Source of the DNA: Syncephalis fuscata
Taxonomy: Eukaryota; Zoopagomycota; Zoopagomycetes; Zoopagales; Piptocephalidaceae
Direction: 5' to 3'
Assembly: GCA_025786725.1 (NCBI GenBank)
Contig: JAHLTZ010000022.1
Location: 62,001-126,000 of the forward strand
Length of the DNA stretch: 64,000 nucleotides
A program made the translations under genes and the position numbers. The stretch's first letter is position 1; each line of letters opens with the position of its first letter. The notes beneath the pieces are model-generated. The model saw only the letters and a program-made list of their open reading frames with translations. It ran no database searches and was not told where the DNA came from. This document shows positions 1 to 11,024 of the stretch, piece by piece.

Positions 1-667
1 GTCGATCCATTGATACTAAGACACAATACGAACAGTTCTTAGTAGGCTTGCTTGGATCTTGTTCAATAGCAAATGTTCTATTGCTTTTTTAACAACAATA
101 AAAGCAATAATTTGATAGATTAGCTCAACAAGTAATATAGCGTATTTAAATTGATACTTTATTCAAATGTATACTATATATTTATTTTGCCACTAAATTT
201 GCTCATGTTTTATATATTATATTGAGGTTACTATTTACACAAATGATCAAATTAATACAAGGCAAAATCGATGAAGATCCATTAATTGTAGTAAAAAACT
301 TATGAAGCAATCATAGCCACTTAAGCATAAGGGTAAGTATGGAAAGTTACTTATATAATCATCGATAGTACTGGCTATGGTAAATCCACTCGTCAGCGTT
401 TAGAGCATTGTGTCGCTTAAACAATTGCCATGTATGTAATGCTATATTCAGCGCTGATGATTTGGATGGGTATAATTTTTTAAAGCGCACTACTTGGTAC
501 AAATAAAGCCATAAACACGTGGTATGTTAGAAATGGACAATAATTTATTGCGAAAATTGCAAAAAAAATACAAACATTAATGAACTTTTTTACATTTAAT
601 AGTTAATTTTTTAAATAAAGTGTAATCTAAACGCTTTGATATAAGCAATAAACAATCAATATCCGCC
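1..667. other. intergenic, no gene recognised
   Basis: This is AT-rich sequence without an open frame that resembles a known protein. The stretch just before position 668 is the presumed promoter and 5' leader of the secreted-protein gene that follows. Confidence 0.5.
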
Positions 668-1532
668 ATGATTATGCCAAGTACAGTTATTGCCGTTGCT
701 ACTGCCGTCTGTGCGACATTTTTAGTGGTTAATATCAGCTATGTCTCTGCTATGCCTGGCATACCTACACTATCATATTCATTAAACTATATCAGTATGT
801 ATATAAGCAAATAAATATAATACTTGGTAGTAATTAACATTTATTATCTTTTATATTATTTTATTCAAGATCAAGAATATAATGGGCTCAAGGTTACAAA
901 AGAATATAGAAATAGACATACAGCAGAAAGGTTTTTTTCTGGACATCTTAATGATGGAAGATTCAATAATCCTGTCTACGTTACATGTGGAGATGAAAGC
1001 GACAAAGAAGCAGAAACCATTTTATTTTATAAGGTAGGCTATTATTGGCGTGTTTACAAAAACCAGTGCTAAACCTTTTAATAGGATCTTATGCAAAAGA
1101 ATAGGGCAAATCTGCTTGCACCTATATTGAAACGGTATATTGCCATTCCATACGCATCTTTTAAGGTTGAAAAGATGACATGCTACATTACATCCGGTGA
1201 ATGTCGCGATAATTTGGTTGACTATCAATCACGCACTTTAGTTTCAGAAAATGGTGTTCAGCGTTTTATGCTTCATATGAATGTCATTTTAGCTGGTATG
1301 TAAATGACATGTCTAATATTGTAAATTAACAAGTTTGCCTTAGTTCGTCAGCAGATAATAAATCTTGGATGGAGTGCTCAAGCTGCGAGTAAAGGTAAAT
1401 ATTGAGCTGTATTACTAGTTAGCAAATCTAACTATTTGATACTTAGACATTTGTGTGAATGTTGATGCGGAAGGTGATCATGCATTCCTTTATGCTTTTG
1501 ATCCATTCAAGCTTACCAATGGTGTTATTTAA
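668..1532 (+). CDS. secreted protein of unknown family, five exons
   Basis: The family is not recognised. The model has five exons: 668-794, 870-1033, 1085-1295, 1344-1394 and 1447-1532. All introns are short GT-AG introns (50-75 nt) and the joined frame is open for 212 codons to TAA at 1530-1532. Exon 1 begins with a typical signal peptide: a short N-terminus, a hydrophobic core rich in Val and Ala (residues about 7-22) and a likely cleavage site after the Ser-Ala near residue 28. The rest is soluble, with four cysteines visible after the signal (TCGDE, MTCYI, GECRD and ICVNV contexts). No membrane segment or known catalytic motif was seen. It is probably a secreted effector or enzyme-like protein. 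The function is unknown; the splice model is supported by phase agreement at every junction. Confidence 0.7.
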
Positions 1533-1622
1533 ATTTAAATTTAGATTTATTATTAAAAATGAATAAAATAATATATATAGAAACATTGAGCGCAATAAAC
1601 ATCATACAGGCTACTTGGTTGT

Positions 1623-3895
1623 TTAATCGTAGTCGTTGTATTCATCATATCCATAGTCTGGCATTTCATCGTCATCTTCCTCTTCATCTTCATCTTCATC
1701 GTATTCCTCCTCTTCCTCTTCCTCCTCTTCCACTGCTGCTGCTGCTGCTGTTGCTGTTGTTGTTTCCTTTCCATCTGGTGTACTGGTTGTTGATTGCTGT
1801 TGCTGCTGACTAGTAGTCAATTCATCTACAGACGATTTGTTACTATCAGGTGATGCTACTAATGCTGCTCCTTCCGTAATATATGGTTTAACCGGTTCTA
1901 CTCCAGGTTCTTCAACCACCTCATACTTAATTGGGAATGCCATTTCTGTCTCTTCTTTTTCTATGGCTGTTGGCTCATCATCAAATAACGCATCAATCAC
2001 TGCGTAATTAATTTTACGAGAAAATCTTTTAGAGTTTAACATCTTTTTGGCCGATTCGGCGGCAGAACGAGATGACTCATCAATGGGTATATCTCCACGA
2101 CGTCGTCGCTATAATTCATCAGTAATATCAATTAATCCATTTGACATATACCGTCTAATTGTTACCTTTCTTGATGGCCGTAAAGCTGATTTTCCCTCAG
2201 CGGCTTCTCGTTTTGCCCGTTCTAATTACACATCATTAATCAGCTACTATTTAATACAGTATACTTTATACAACTTACCAGCCATTTTCTCAATGTAATC
2301 ACGATTATTCTCTTCCCAGATCTCAGTTTTTACTGCCACTTCATCTTTAGTCAAAAATATTTGCTCGATTTCATCATCATCAACATCACTCCAGTTTTCT
2401 ACATTTTCATCAACTAATAACATGCCAGTTAATAAGTAGAATACAATCGTTGCTATAAATCACGTACTATTGTCGTCTTTGTATTCACGCGGCACCGATC
2501 CAGTCATTGATACTAAAGCACTGGCTGCTTCCTTCAACAAAGCATGTGACGTGCTATCCACGGTGGCACTACCAATAATTTCCGATGTAACCGGCTTCAT
2601 ACGCAGTTTGCCCATTGTAAATGCCGGTGGGTCACACGCTTCTTCAAGTGACATGGTCTGAAAGTCAGCCATAGTCAATTTACTAGAAGGTGTTGCCATA
2701 AACTCTTCCATTCTAATTGATTAATAGCAAATGTAAATTACTTATTAAATGACTTTGTTATAGTAAATCGTACCGTCTTTTCAGCGTAGCATCACCAATC
2801 TTAACTACACGCATTACTTCAGCGGTTGTTCGCCGGAAATCATGCATTCTTGCCGCAATCAATAGGCCTAAATACATAAACAGTAGTTAGCCATGTTAAA
2901 GCTTAATCCCATCGTATTATATTTCTTACATGCACCACAAATACCCGCTGGACGTCTTCCCGTCTGGATCCAGTCACGATTCATACGCTGTACCAAACGT
3001 AATGCATCTGCTGCTACCGTAGGAGTTGCATCGCCAAATTCCAACATTGCAGCAAATCGATGGATATAAATCGATGGATCCACTAGCGGTAAACGTAGAT
3101 TTAGTTCTTTAACTAGTTTAAGAAATGTGTTGCCCAGTGAAAACACATTGATCTAAATGTACGCTGGCTTAATACCGTATAGTATAGTCATTAAAGCTGT
3201 CAAATCTTACCTGGAGTACATCAGAGAAATCAATCAACATATGGCTTGTACGTTCCATACGACAAGCAATATACAAACAGGCTGCACCGACGCTTTGTGT
3301 AGTACGTCCTCGAGTGAAATTATATGCCAGTGCCAGGTTGAAATATCTTTGTGCAGCGTCAACGTATCGTTCTGAAATACGTAATGCCGTAGCCAGTGCT
3401 TGAATACGACGACGCCCTAATATTTCATTAATAGTATGCATTGTATTATTAGTAAATATATTAACTTGGCCGATAATATCTACAATTCACCGTCTATACA
3501 CTTACCGTTGGCTATACTTTGTTCTCGTGACTCTAGCGTTGTTTGACGTCGATTCAATCCGAAAGAAACAGCCCGTCCTAGTTATTAATACGCCGTTTAG
3601 CTACACTCTCGCTTTATTTCTGCCAGTAGCTGTATAGCACTATTCCTGCTAATCTTACCCTGACCAGCACTAATATACGAGCCCATTAATACTGCGGCAC
3701 CATTGGATTTCTCGCCAAACTCCACCTCCTTCGACAAAGCGTTCTCTTCAAAGACCTAGAAACAAAACAGCTGTTTATTCACCGCTCATTGTCTACAAAT
3801 CGACGTATACTTACAATGCCACATTGCACGCAAAATGCATTGCCCTGAGCATCATCGTGCTCAAACGTGTTGCCGCCACAACCTTTGCACGGCAT
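1623..3895 (-). CDS. BRF1: TFIIIB subunit Brf1 (TFIIB-related factor)
   Basis: This is a subunit of TFIIIB, which places RNA polymerase III at tRNA and 5S genes in the nucleus. The start at 3895 opens a TFIIB-type zinc ribbon ([11 protein letters not shown], then FCVQCG), giving the CxxC...CxxC pattern. Exons downstream encode the two cyclin repeats: [15 protein letters not shown] with [15 protein letters not shown] near 3170-3440, and [13 protein letters not shown] with [10 protein letters not shown] near 2930-3145. The Brf1-specific C-terminal part follows ([10 protein letters not shown] near 2640; [16 protein letters not shown] near 1970-2030). It ends in a very acidic Glu/Asp tail encoded at 1625-1740. 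Several short introns interrupt the gene. It is divergent from the ATRIP-like gene, with about 265 bp between the two start codons, so they probably share a promoter region. The exact exon borders between about 2045 and 2460 are uncertain. Confidence 0.88.
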
Positions 3896-4160
3896 ATTAG
3901 ACGTGAAACGGACAGGTTGTTAAATGGTAAGTATGCAGTAACAATCACAGCACAAATTCAATAAAAGAAAAACCTCATTCGGTAGTTGAAACTTTTTGTT
4001 TTATTTTATTCTGTAATAGCAACACGCCGTCTAACAACAAACGTAGTAATAACAAGAGTGGAGAGGGCGTGGTCGCCGTTGATATACGAGTTAGAATAAG
4101 CGACTAGAGCGCTTAAACAATAATAAACGTGAATGCTAAAGAGACGGTAAAGAATTGACC

Positions 4161-5084
4161 ATGACTGACCCAGCTGCTCAAGAAGCGTATCTAGTTTCCG
4201 CTTCACTTAACTCGGACGATATTGGCAACGAGGTTGAAGACGACTATTTCAACGATGATGACACGCTTGACTTTGATGCTATGACAAGCGCACTTGAAAT
4301 AACTGAACAAAACTTTTTATCCCAACAGCAACAAACATCAAGATCAAAAGAGTATATAGGCGAAAGTAATGATGGTGATACACAGCATCGCGAATTGACA
4401 TCTACCCAAGTAAGTTGTACTTATAGCTATAATACTTTTCATTAGTATTGTAGAGTAATAGCATTAACATTGAGCATAATTTAATTTATATTTGTATAGA
4501 CACTACGCATTCCAATGACACAACCAGCGATAAGTCCATTGGAAATGAATATCTTACAAAAAGATGGAGAAATATCGATACTACGACAGAAATTGTTGCA
4601 AGTAAGTGCTGGTGTAATTAAAAGTGCTATCTATTTATTAACAGCTTATTGAATAGACGACCGACCAACTAGCAATGCTACAGCAGGAATTAACAACGCT
4701 AAAAGAAACAACACACCAGGAACGACAAGAGCGCGAACGAGAATATCATCGAGAGAAGAGTGGATTGGAGGTTCAATTGCAATTTGCAGTAAGTAATACT
4801 ACTACAGCCATTATAACAATAATAATAGGCATATTTATGAATTATATTAATTTACGTAATTGTATTTATAATAGAAATTGGAACAAGGTGCTCATGCTAT
4901 GAATGGAAAATTAATAGCCAGCAAAAGCAAAAGCAAGCCACCACCACCACCACCACCATTACCCTCATCCTCTCCTGCCTTTAACGATTCTTTTCCAGAA
5001 CCATCTAAATATTGCACTTTTAAAGAACAGTATCAAGAAAAACGACAGCATTGGCGCCACTTTCAATCGCTTAAATACTTGTAA
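4161..5084 (+). CDS. short ATRIP/Rad26/Ddc2-like checkpoint protein
   Basis: ATRIP-family proteins bind RPA-coated single-stranded DNA and recruit ATR kinase in the DNA damage checkpoint. Exon 1 (4161-4409) has an acidic stretch (DYFNDDDTLDFDAM) like the RPA-binding segment. Exon 2 starts at 4500 and carries the family hallmark NILQKDGEISILRQKL. It leads into a coiled coil rich in Gln, Glu and Arg (exon from about 4656). The last exon, from about 4875, has a polyproline run and a basic end (KYCTFKEQYQEKRQHW) before TAA at 5082-5084. Known ATRIP proteins are usually far longer, with a helical-repeat C-terminal half that is missing here. The next gene starts 103 bp downstream, so there is no room for it. 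It may be a truncated or minimal form; the identity rests mainly on the one motif and the acidic-then-coiled-coil order. Confidence 0.6.
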
Positions 5085-5186
5085 TAAACATTATGTAATA
5101 AATAATATCAACTATTAAAAAGTGGTGGTTAAATCAATCTTTACTTTAATTAATCTCAACTTTTCTTTAATAGCTCCAAAGTCATT

Positions 5187-6156
5187 ATGTCAGGGACAAC
5201 AAAAAAGTTACTCATTCCTTCAAGTGTAGACCAGACACTACTAGATGTATGTCTAACTATACCTGGAAATACGGACACTCGAATAGGACAACCAGCCGTT
5301 CTAATAACGCATCCATATGGTCCACTTGGTAAGAGACAATAGTAGTTGGCAGTATGGATTGTATACCAAATAGTATATGACTCGTATATACAGGCGGCAA
5401 TAGTCATAATAATGTAGTGCAAGCACTTCGATACCACTTTGTTGAACGGGGCTATGTAGCGGTTACGCTGAATTTCCGGTAATTTGTTGGTTCGACCATA
5501 GACGCAAGACTAGCATTATTAACACTAGTATCTAGGGGCTGTGGTCGTTCAAAAGGACGTACTAGCTGGCGTGGCCAGTCGGAAAACGAAGATTTAAACA
5601 CAATTGTCAAGATTATCTGTTCAGGTCAATGGCCAACTGAGAACAATAGCACACAAGCTATACCACTACTATTTCCTCCGTCTCGTTTACTGATATGTGT
5701 AAGTAAATAGGAAATGACAATAATATACCATTCAAATAATAACTTATTTATTACAACCATTCATCAACTATTAATTAGGGATATTCTTATGGTGCCATGA
5801 TTGCCGGTGCTGTAGATCCAGATGCCGTTAATAATATACCATTTACTATGGTACTTATTAGTTATCCGTGTAGTGTTACGTGGTTTCTTACATTTGGACG
5901 GTCTAGCTACTTTTACGATGCATTAAAACAATGGCTGTCACGCTCGCCTACTCCGCCTATTTTAGCAGTATGTGGCAATCAAGATCAATTTACATCGACA
6001 AAATCATATCAACGATGGATACAGTCGTTAACTGAGACAAATGCCGATGGCATAACACTAAGAATACTGCCTTCAGTGGATCATTTCTGGTTTGGACATG
6101 AAAACGAATTACTTCAATTAATACAAGATTGGCTCGATACAATTACAAATGAATAA
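5187..6156 (+). CDS. alpha/beta hydrolase
   Basis: This is a serine hydrolase of the alpha/beta fold with unknown substrate. The frame runs from ATG at 5187 through introns near 5328-5393, 5480-5534 and 5700-5778. In order it shows an oxyanion-type HPYGPLGG near residue 40, NFRGCGRSKG, the nucleophile elbow GYSYGAM (catalytic Ser), the acid region AVCGNQDQF (Asp) and the catalytic His in VDHFWFGHE near the end. It has no signal peptide or membrane segment, so it is probably cytosolic. The layout resembles the small fungal and bacterial hydrolases related to dienelactone and acylamino-acyl peptidase folds. It lies in tandem after the ATRIP-like gene, and its stop is only 16 bp from the stop of the convergent 2-thiouridylase gene. 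Confidence 0.82.
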
Positions 6157-6172
6157 ACATACATTTTTTATT

Positions 6173-8065
6173 TTATGGCGTAGCTGATTGTATAATACCA
6201 CAGCCAAGACACTCTTCTCCTTGGTAGACAACAATAAACTATCGAATTGTAAGTTGATTGATTAGAGAATGTGACCGCAGTAATAGTGGCTAACAACTTA
6301 CCTGTCCAGGTGCCGGTGCTCGTACCGGTTGTATAAAATAAACTTTAGCTTGATCGTTATTTCTATTTGTTTATTTCATTAGCGATATTAATCAATCAGT
6401 TAATTATAGTGCTTAAATAGTACTTACCCCACTTCAATATAACATTTTTCAGCTAATAGTTAGTTACATAGTCGGTTAGTTAGTGCCAAAATTAGAATTA
6501 AATAGATTAGTTTACCTATTGCTTGTTGATATCTTATCTTTGCTTCTACTAAACCACCTAATGTAATATGTAAATCATTGGGTTATCATATAAACTCAAT
6601 AGTATATCTACCTTGTTTAATAACATCTGGACATGATTGTTGGATCCATTGCCAATGGCCCACTTGAATAGTAGAAGAGAATAAATTTGGATGATGTCTA
6701 TATTATAACGTTATTATTCTATTCTATATAGTGTAAGTAAATACCTACGTTCCTGGCACAACAAATATTTGATTCTTGGTTATATCTTTACGACTAACAA
6801 ACCATCTAATAGTGCCAATAAATAGTCGTAATGATTAGATGTATTAGGTAAATCGACCACTATTCAATCATGTAACATTTAGCTTACTTTTCATTACCAT
6901 AGCAAATGGTTGCTCGTTGACCAATAGTCCAAGAGAAAATGCCTTGATGTGTGCCTAGTAAAATGTAATTATAGATCACCGTAATAGAGCAAATGACATA
7001 AATTACCAATAGATTGTCCGTTGGTGCAATAACTGGCCCTGGTGTCTGTGGCAAGTACTCGCCTAACATAACCGCATTATGTATTATTATATATATGTAT
7101 TATGTATTATATTCAAGTTATCCGTATAAACCTACCAAGAAATTGATTAAATTTACGTCTCTGTCCTACAAAACAAATACCCATACTCTCGTCTTTCTCG
7201 GCCGTTGAGAGTCTATTCTCTCGAGCAATCGATCGAATTTGTTTCTTAGTTAGATCTCCTAATGGAAATATAACCTCGATAGCCAATGTTAATATAAACA
7301 GCTATTCTAATTGCCACTCTCGCTATTCATCAATCGATTAGACTCTTACTTGTTGAAGTTGAGTACGAGAGACACCGCTTAAGTAATAAGACTGATCTTT
7401 ACTACTATCGATGCCTAATAGGCTTATAATTATCATGTCATCAATATAATCATAGTAATTTACCTTTTAATAAATGAGCTTGCTTCTGTGCATCATATCC
7501 AATACGGGCATAATGACCTAATGTACATTAGTACTGTTTAATCTATTTGAGCCACATCTACTATTATTACCAGTAGCAAACCAGTTATTTTTTAATACAC
7601 ATCGATCAAGTAATACACCAAATTTAATTTCTCGATTACAAGCAATATCAGGATTGGGCGTGATACCTGCTGCATAATCATCCAGTGTTTGCATAAACAC
7701 ACGCGTCCAATATTCTTTTACGAAATTCATCTAATTACAACGTACTTAATACAATATTATAATTACTAAATAACAATCAATACCTGTCGACATGGTATAG
7801 ACAATTGACGACATACAGTTTGTACATCTCTCCAGTCGCGTTCACCTGGACACTCGCCGCCTTCTTCAATATTATCCCAATTCTTCATAAAAACACCTTC
7901 AACATGAGCCCCCTTTTTATTTTTATTTTTATGTATATATTCCTTTTATGTTAGTTATCTACTCAAAGTATAATGGTATACTTTGACAACTTACATGTTG
8001 TTTTAATAGAAATGCTGCTACACTTGAGTCAACACCGCCTGACATACCCAGCACCACTAATAGAT

Positions 8066-8118
<53 letters not shown>

Positions 8119-8203
8119 GTAGTAGTAGTAGTAGTTATTGCACCTCAAACTATTCATTACCTCGTTTACCAGCCACTGCTGCCAACCGAGGAATACGTAA
8201 CAT
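6173..8203 (-). CDS. MTU1: mitochondrial tRNA-specific 2-thiouridylase (MnmA/MTU1)
   Basis: This enzyme thiolates U34 of tRNAs for Lys, Glu and Gln, in mitochondria in eukaryotes. It starts at 8203 with a short basic N-terminus ([14 protein letters not shown]). After an intron comes the PP-loop ATP site [15 protein letters not shown] (about 8000-8060). Next are the first catalytic-Cys region [13 protein letters not shown] (7620-7660), the [15 protein letters not shown] block (7210-7260), the second catalytic Cys in [10 protein letters not shown] and [10 protein letters not shown] (7030-7200), [12 protein letters not shown] (6900-6960), and the C-terminal [11 protein letters not shown] just before TAA at 6173-6175. 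Many very small exons separate these blocks, and one intron carries a long (TAA)n run. It is divergent from the AAA gene, with 107 bp between starts. The low basic content of the N-terminus makes mitochondrial import an inference from family membership. Confidence 0.88.
8069..8137. repeat. (TAA)n/(TAG)n microsatellite in an MTU1 intron
   Basis: About fifteen TAA triplets are followed by six TAG triplets. They lie in the first intron of the 2-thiouridylase gene, between the exon for residues 1-14 and the PP-loop exon. Confidence 0.9.
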
Positions 8204-8310
8204 ATTTGTAGTTAAAATCTATAAAAAAAAAGAAAAAAGAAAACATTTGAATTCCTACTACTTGTTTTTATGTTCTTGCTACTTTGTCAATAATATCGCG
8301 TTAATACATC

Positions 8311-11002
8311 ATGAATTACGATAGTTATGTGAACAACAACAATGACGCGACAAGCACAGGACATTGTGGTGTTCACGTAACATTGCGCCTAGTAAGCGGT
8401 ACTGACGACGAGTTGGCTGCTCAAATATTAGCTACACTGTCGACAACACCACCTGCACCACAGTCGCTTGCTTTGTTAAACGGACATGAATTGCTAAAAA
8501 GACAATTAAATAAAAGAAGGTTAGAAATAGCGAGAATGTCAAGATTGCCAGCTAATGGTCTGTATAAAATAGCTGTTGTAGGTATGCAAGTTGGTCTTAG
8601 ATGGTATAACACTTTGGTACAAGTTGTAGTAGAGAAGATGGAACTATTACTAGAAGATATCGACAATACAAGCAATGCTACCACTAGCAATGATAATAGC
8701 GGTGTAGATGCTTTGACATTGTATATGAATCGACTTAATATTAAAAGCAAGCAAATGGCTGTAATAACTTCAGTTGTTGTTGATAAAACAGTACAATTTA
8801 CGATGGAGTTACCGCAATCGATACAAGCATTTGAGGAATTATCAATAATGGCCCAACAAATTTATACTCGATTAGCAAGTATGGTAAAAGCCATGAATTC
8901 ATTAACTCGATTAAATATGAAATCATCTCCAATTCTGCTAATTACCGGAGCAGTTGATCAACAATACACACAACAACATATAAGGTAGATTAATTACTAT
9001 TCTATCTTATTTATCAACTAATATTAGGGAGTAGGGAGGCGGCACATCAGTTACAATTACGACTGTTTACGTATTCAGTCGTTAAATTGTATTATCGACA
9101 ACTAGATGATGCTGCAGAAGAGGAAAAGATGTTGAGTTGTGGCGTACACTACATATGGCATTGTCTACAGCACCGGCCGTTTTACTTTTAACTGGTATCG
9201 ATTTATTAGCCAAGAATATTAATACTGAATCTGATGCTAGTCACCGTGTAATTAAACAATTGACCACTGCGTTTGCTAAACTACACGGCGATACACGTTT
9301 AATTATTGTGTGTGTGGCAAGTCATCCGGATAAATTACCACCAGAATTAGGTCGATGGCTTGAACAACGATTGGTACTAGCACCTCTTGATAGGTAATAT
9401 GGATGCATTATAATGGTTATTATAGAAAAAATAGATGCTAATAGTATTTAGAATAAAACGAGCTACTTTAATTAAACAGATATGGTCTACAGAGATTGAG
9501 ACGATCAGTCAACAGTGGCACAAGTGGCACAGGTATGTGTTGAATACGTTAAACAATAGACTAATTAACATTTGTTGATTATAAGATGTTATCCGGTGAT
9601 AATGAACAAGAGATTCGGCGTCTTTGTCGACATGCTGCTCTTTTACATCGTATAACACCATGGTAATACTCGACTATATAAATACAATTAATATTGATAC
9701 CAATGTTATATAGTTTGCCACAGAATACCTCTCCTTTATTGATGAAGGCAGCCTATGAACTACACCCACCTGTATCATCACTCTTATTTGAACCAGTACT
9801 ATTTCCCCGTAGAGATCGTCCACTAGTAGGGTAAATAGAAATATACATACACATATATAAGAGTAGAAATAATACGTATTTATAAATGAATAGCTATAAA
9901 AAAATACGCCAACAATTAAATCGTTTATTAAGCCTTGCTTTAATACATCCTGAAGTATCGGTACGTTTTGGTGTTAAACCACCTTCAGGTGCATTATTAT
10001 ACGGCCCACCAGGTAAATAAATCAGCAATACTATAAAAATCAACTATTTAACAAATGATTAGGTTGTGGTAAAACATGGCTAGCTAAAGAGATCATTGGC
10101 CAATTAGGCATGCATGTTATTGTAGCTCGAGGGTAGGCACACGACTATTACATTCAATATACTCACTATCATTATTAGAACACAACTATTTTCAAAATAC
10201 TTTGGAGAAACAGAGGAAAAATTAAGACAGTTGTTTAGAGCTGCTCGACAACATGCACCATGTATTGTATTTCTTGATGAAGTGGATGCTCTAGGCACAC
10301 AACGAGGTAATTTTCAGTTATCTACACGTCTATCTATTAATACAAATATATATATATACATAATGCTATACTGTAGATCTAACAGATGGTGAAGCAGGAG
10401 GCAAGGTACAAGAACGACTACTTAGTACACTACTTAATGAAATGGATGGTATTAGCGGTAATACTGGTCTATTTGTACTAGCTTGCACCAACCGACCTGA
10501 TCGTGTTGATGATGCTTTATTACGACCAGGTAAATAGATATGCTAAATAATAGATGCATCACTCTAACTAATATATATATATATGTACATATATATATTA
10601 TCAATCTCTATTCAGGTAGATTAGACCATCTATTATACGTCAATCTACCCAATAAGGGTGATCGTGCAGCTATTCTTCAATGGCATGCTACTTCATTTAC
10701 ATGTCCACAAGTTGATTGGGATTTAATTGCTGAAGAAACTGAATCATTTACTTGTGGTGGTCTAGCTCAATTAGTTCGGTAAATAGAGCAATAAATATTC
10801 CTATTTATTAGTATAATAACAATACTGGCCAATATAGAGAGGCAGCATTACTTGCTATACGAGAAACACGTACAGTCACACCAGTATTACCACAACATTT
10901 ATGGAAGGCATTAAAGCGATTGGTGTATCGGCACGTAAAGGAATGAATATGGAAATGGTTAAAGCATATCAACGATTTAATCAACATAATGAACACCATT
11001 AA
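8311..11002 (+). CDS. tandem AAA ATPase, AFG2/SPATA5L1-like, first domain degenerate
   Basis: This is a type II AAA protein. The C-terminal module is intact: GALLYGPPGCGKTWLAKEI (Walker A, about 9990-10095), FSKYFGETEEKLRQLF, CIVFLDEVDALGTQR (Walker B), CTNRPDRVDDALLRPGRLD (sensor and arginine finger) and TCGGLAQLVREAALLAIRE. The N-terminal AAA-like half (8930-9400) has ILLITGAVDQQYTQQ where a P-loop should be and LLLTGIDLLA for Walker B, so it probably does not hydrolyse ATP. Two frame breaks occur, at an A4 run (9124-9127) and an A3 run (10913-10915). One extra A in each would join the family-like flanks, ending at TAA 11000-11002 rather than TGA 10944. The C-terminal module resembles AFG2-type (SPATA5/SPATA5L1) ATPases of ribosome maturation; Pex1/Pex6 or Rix7 are less likely alternatives. 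Confidence 0.72.
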
Positions 11003-11024
11003 CCCAACATTAATACAATATTTA

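Noticed and set aside
1559-1813. His/Leu-rich plus-strand frame opposite the Brf1 tail
   Set aside because: It is the antisense shadow of the acidic, repetitive end of Brf1.
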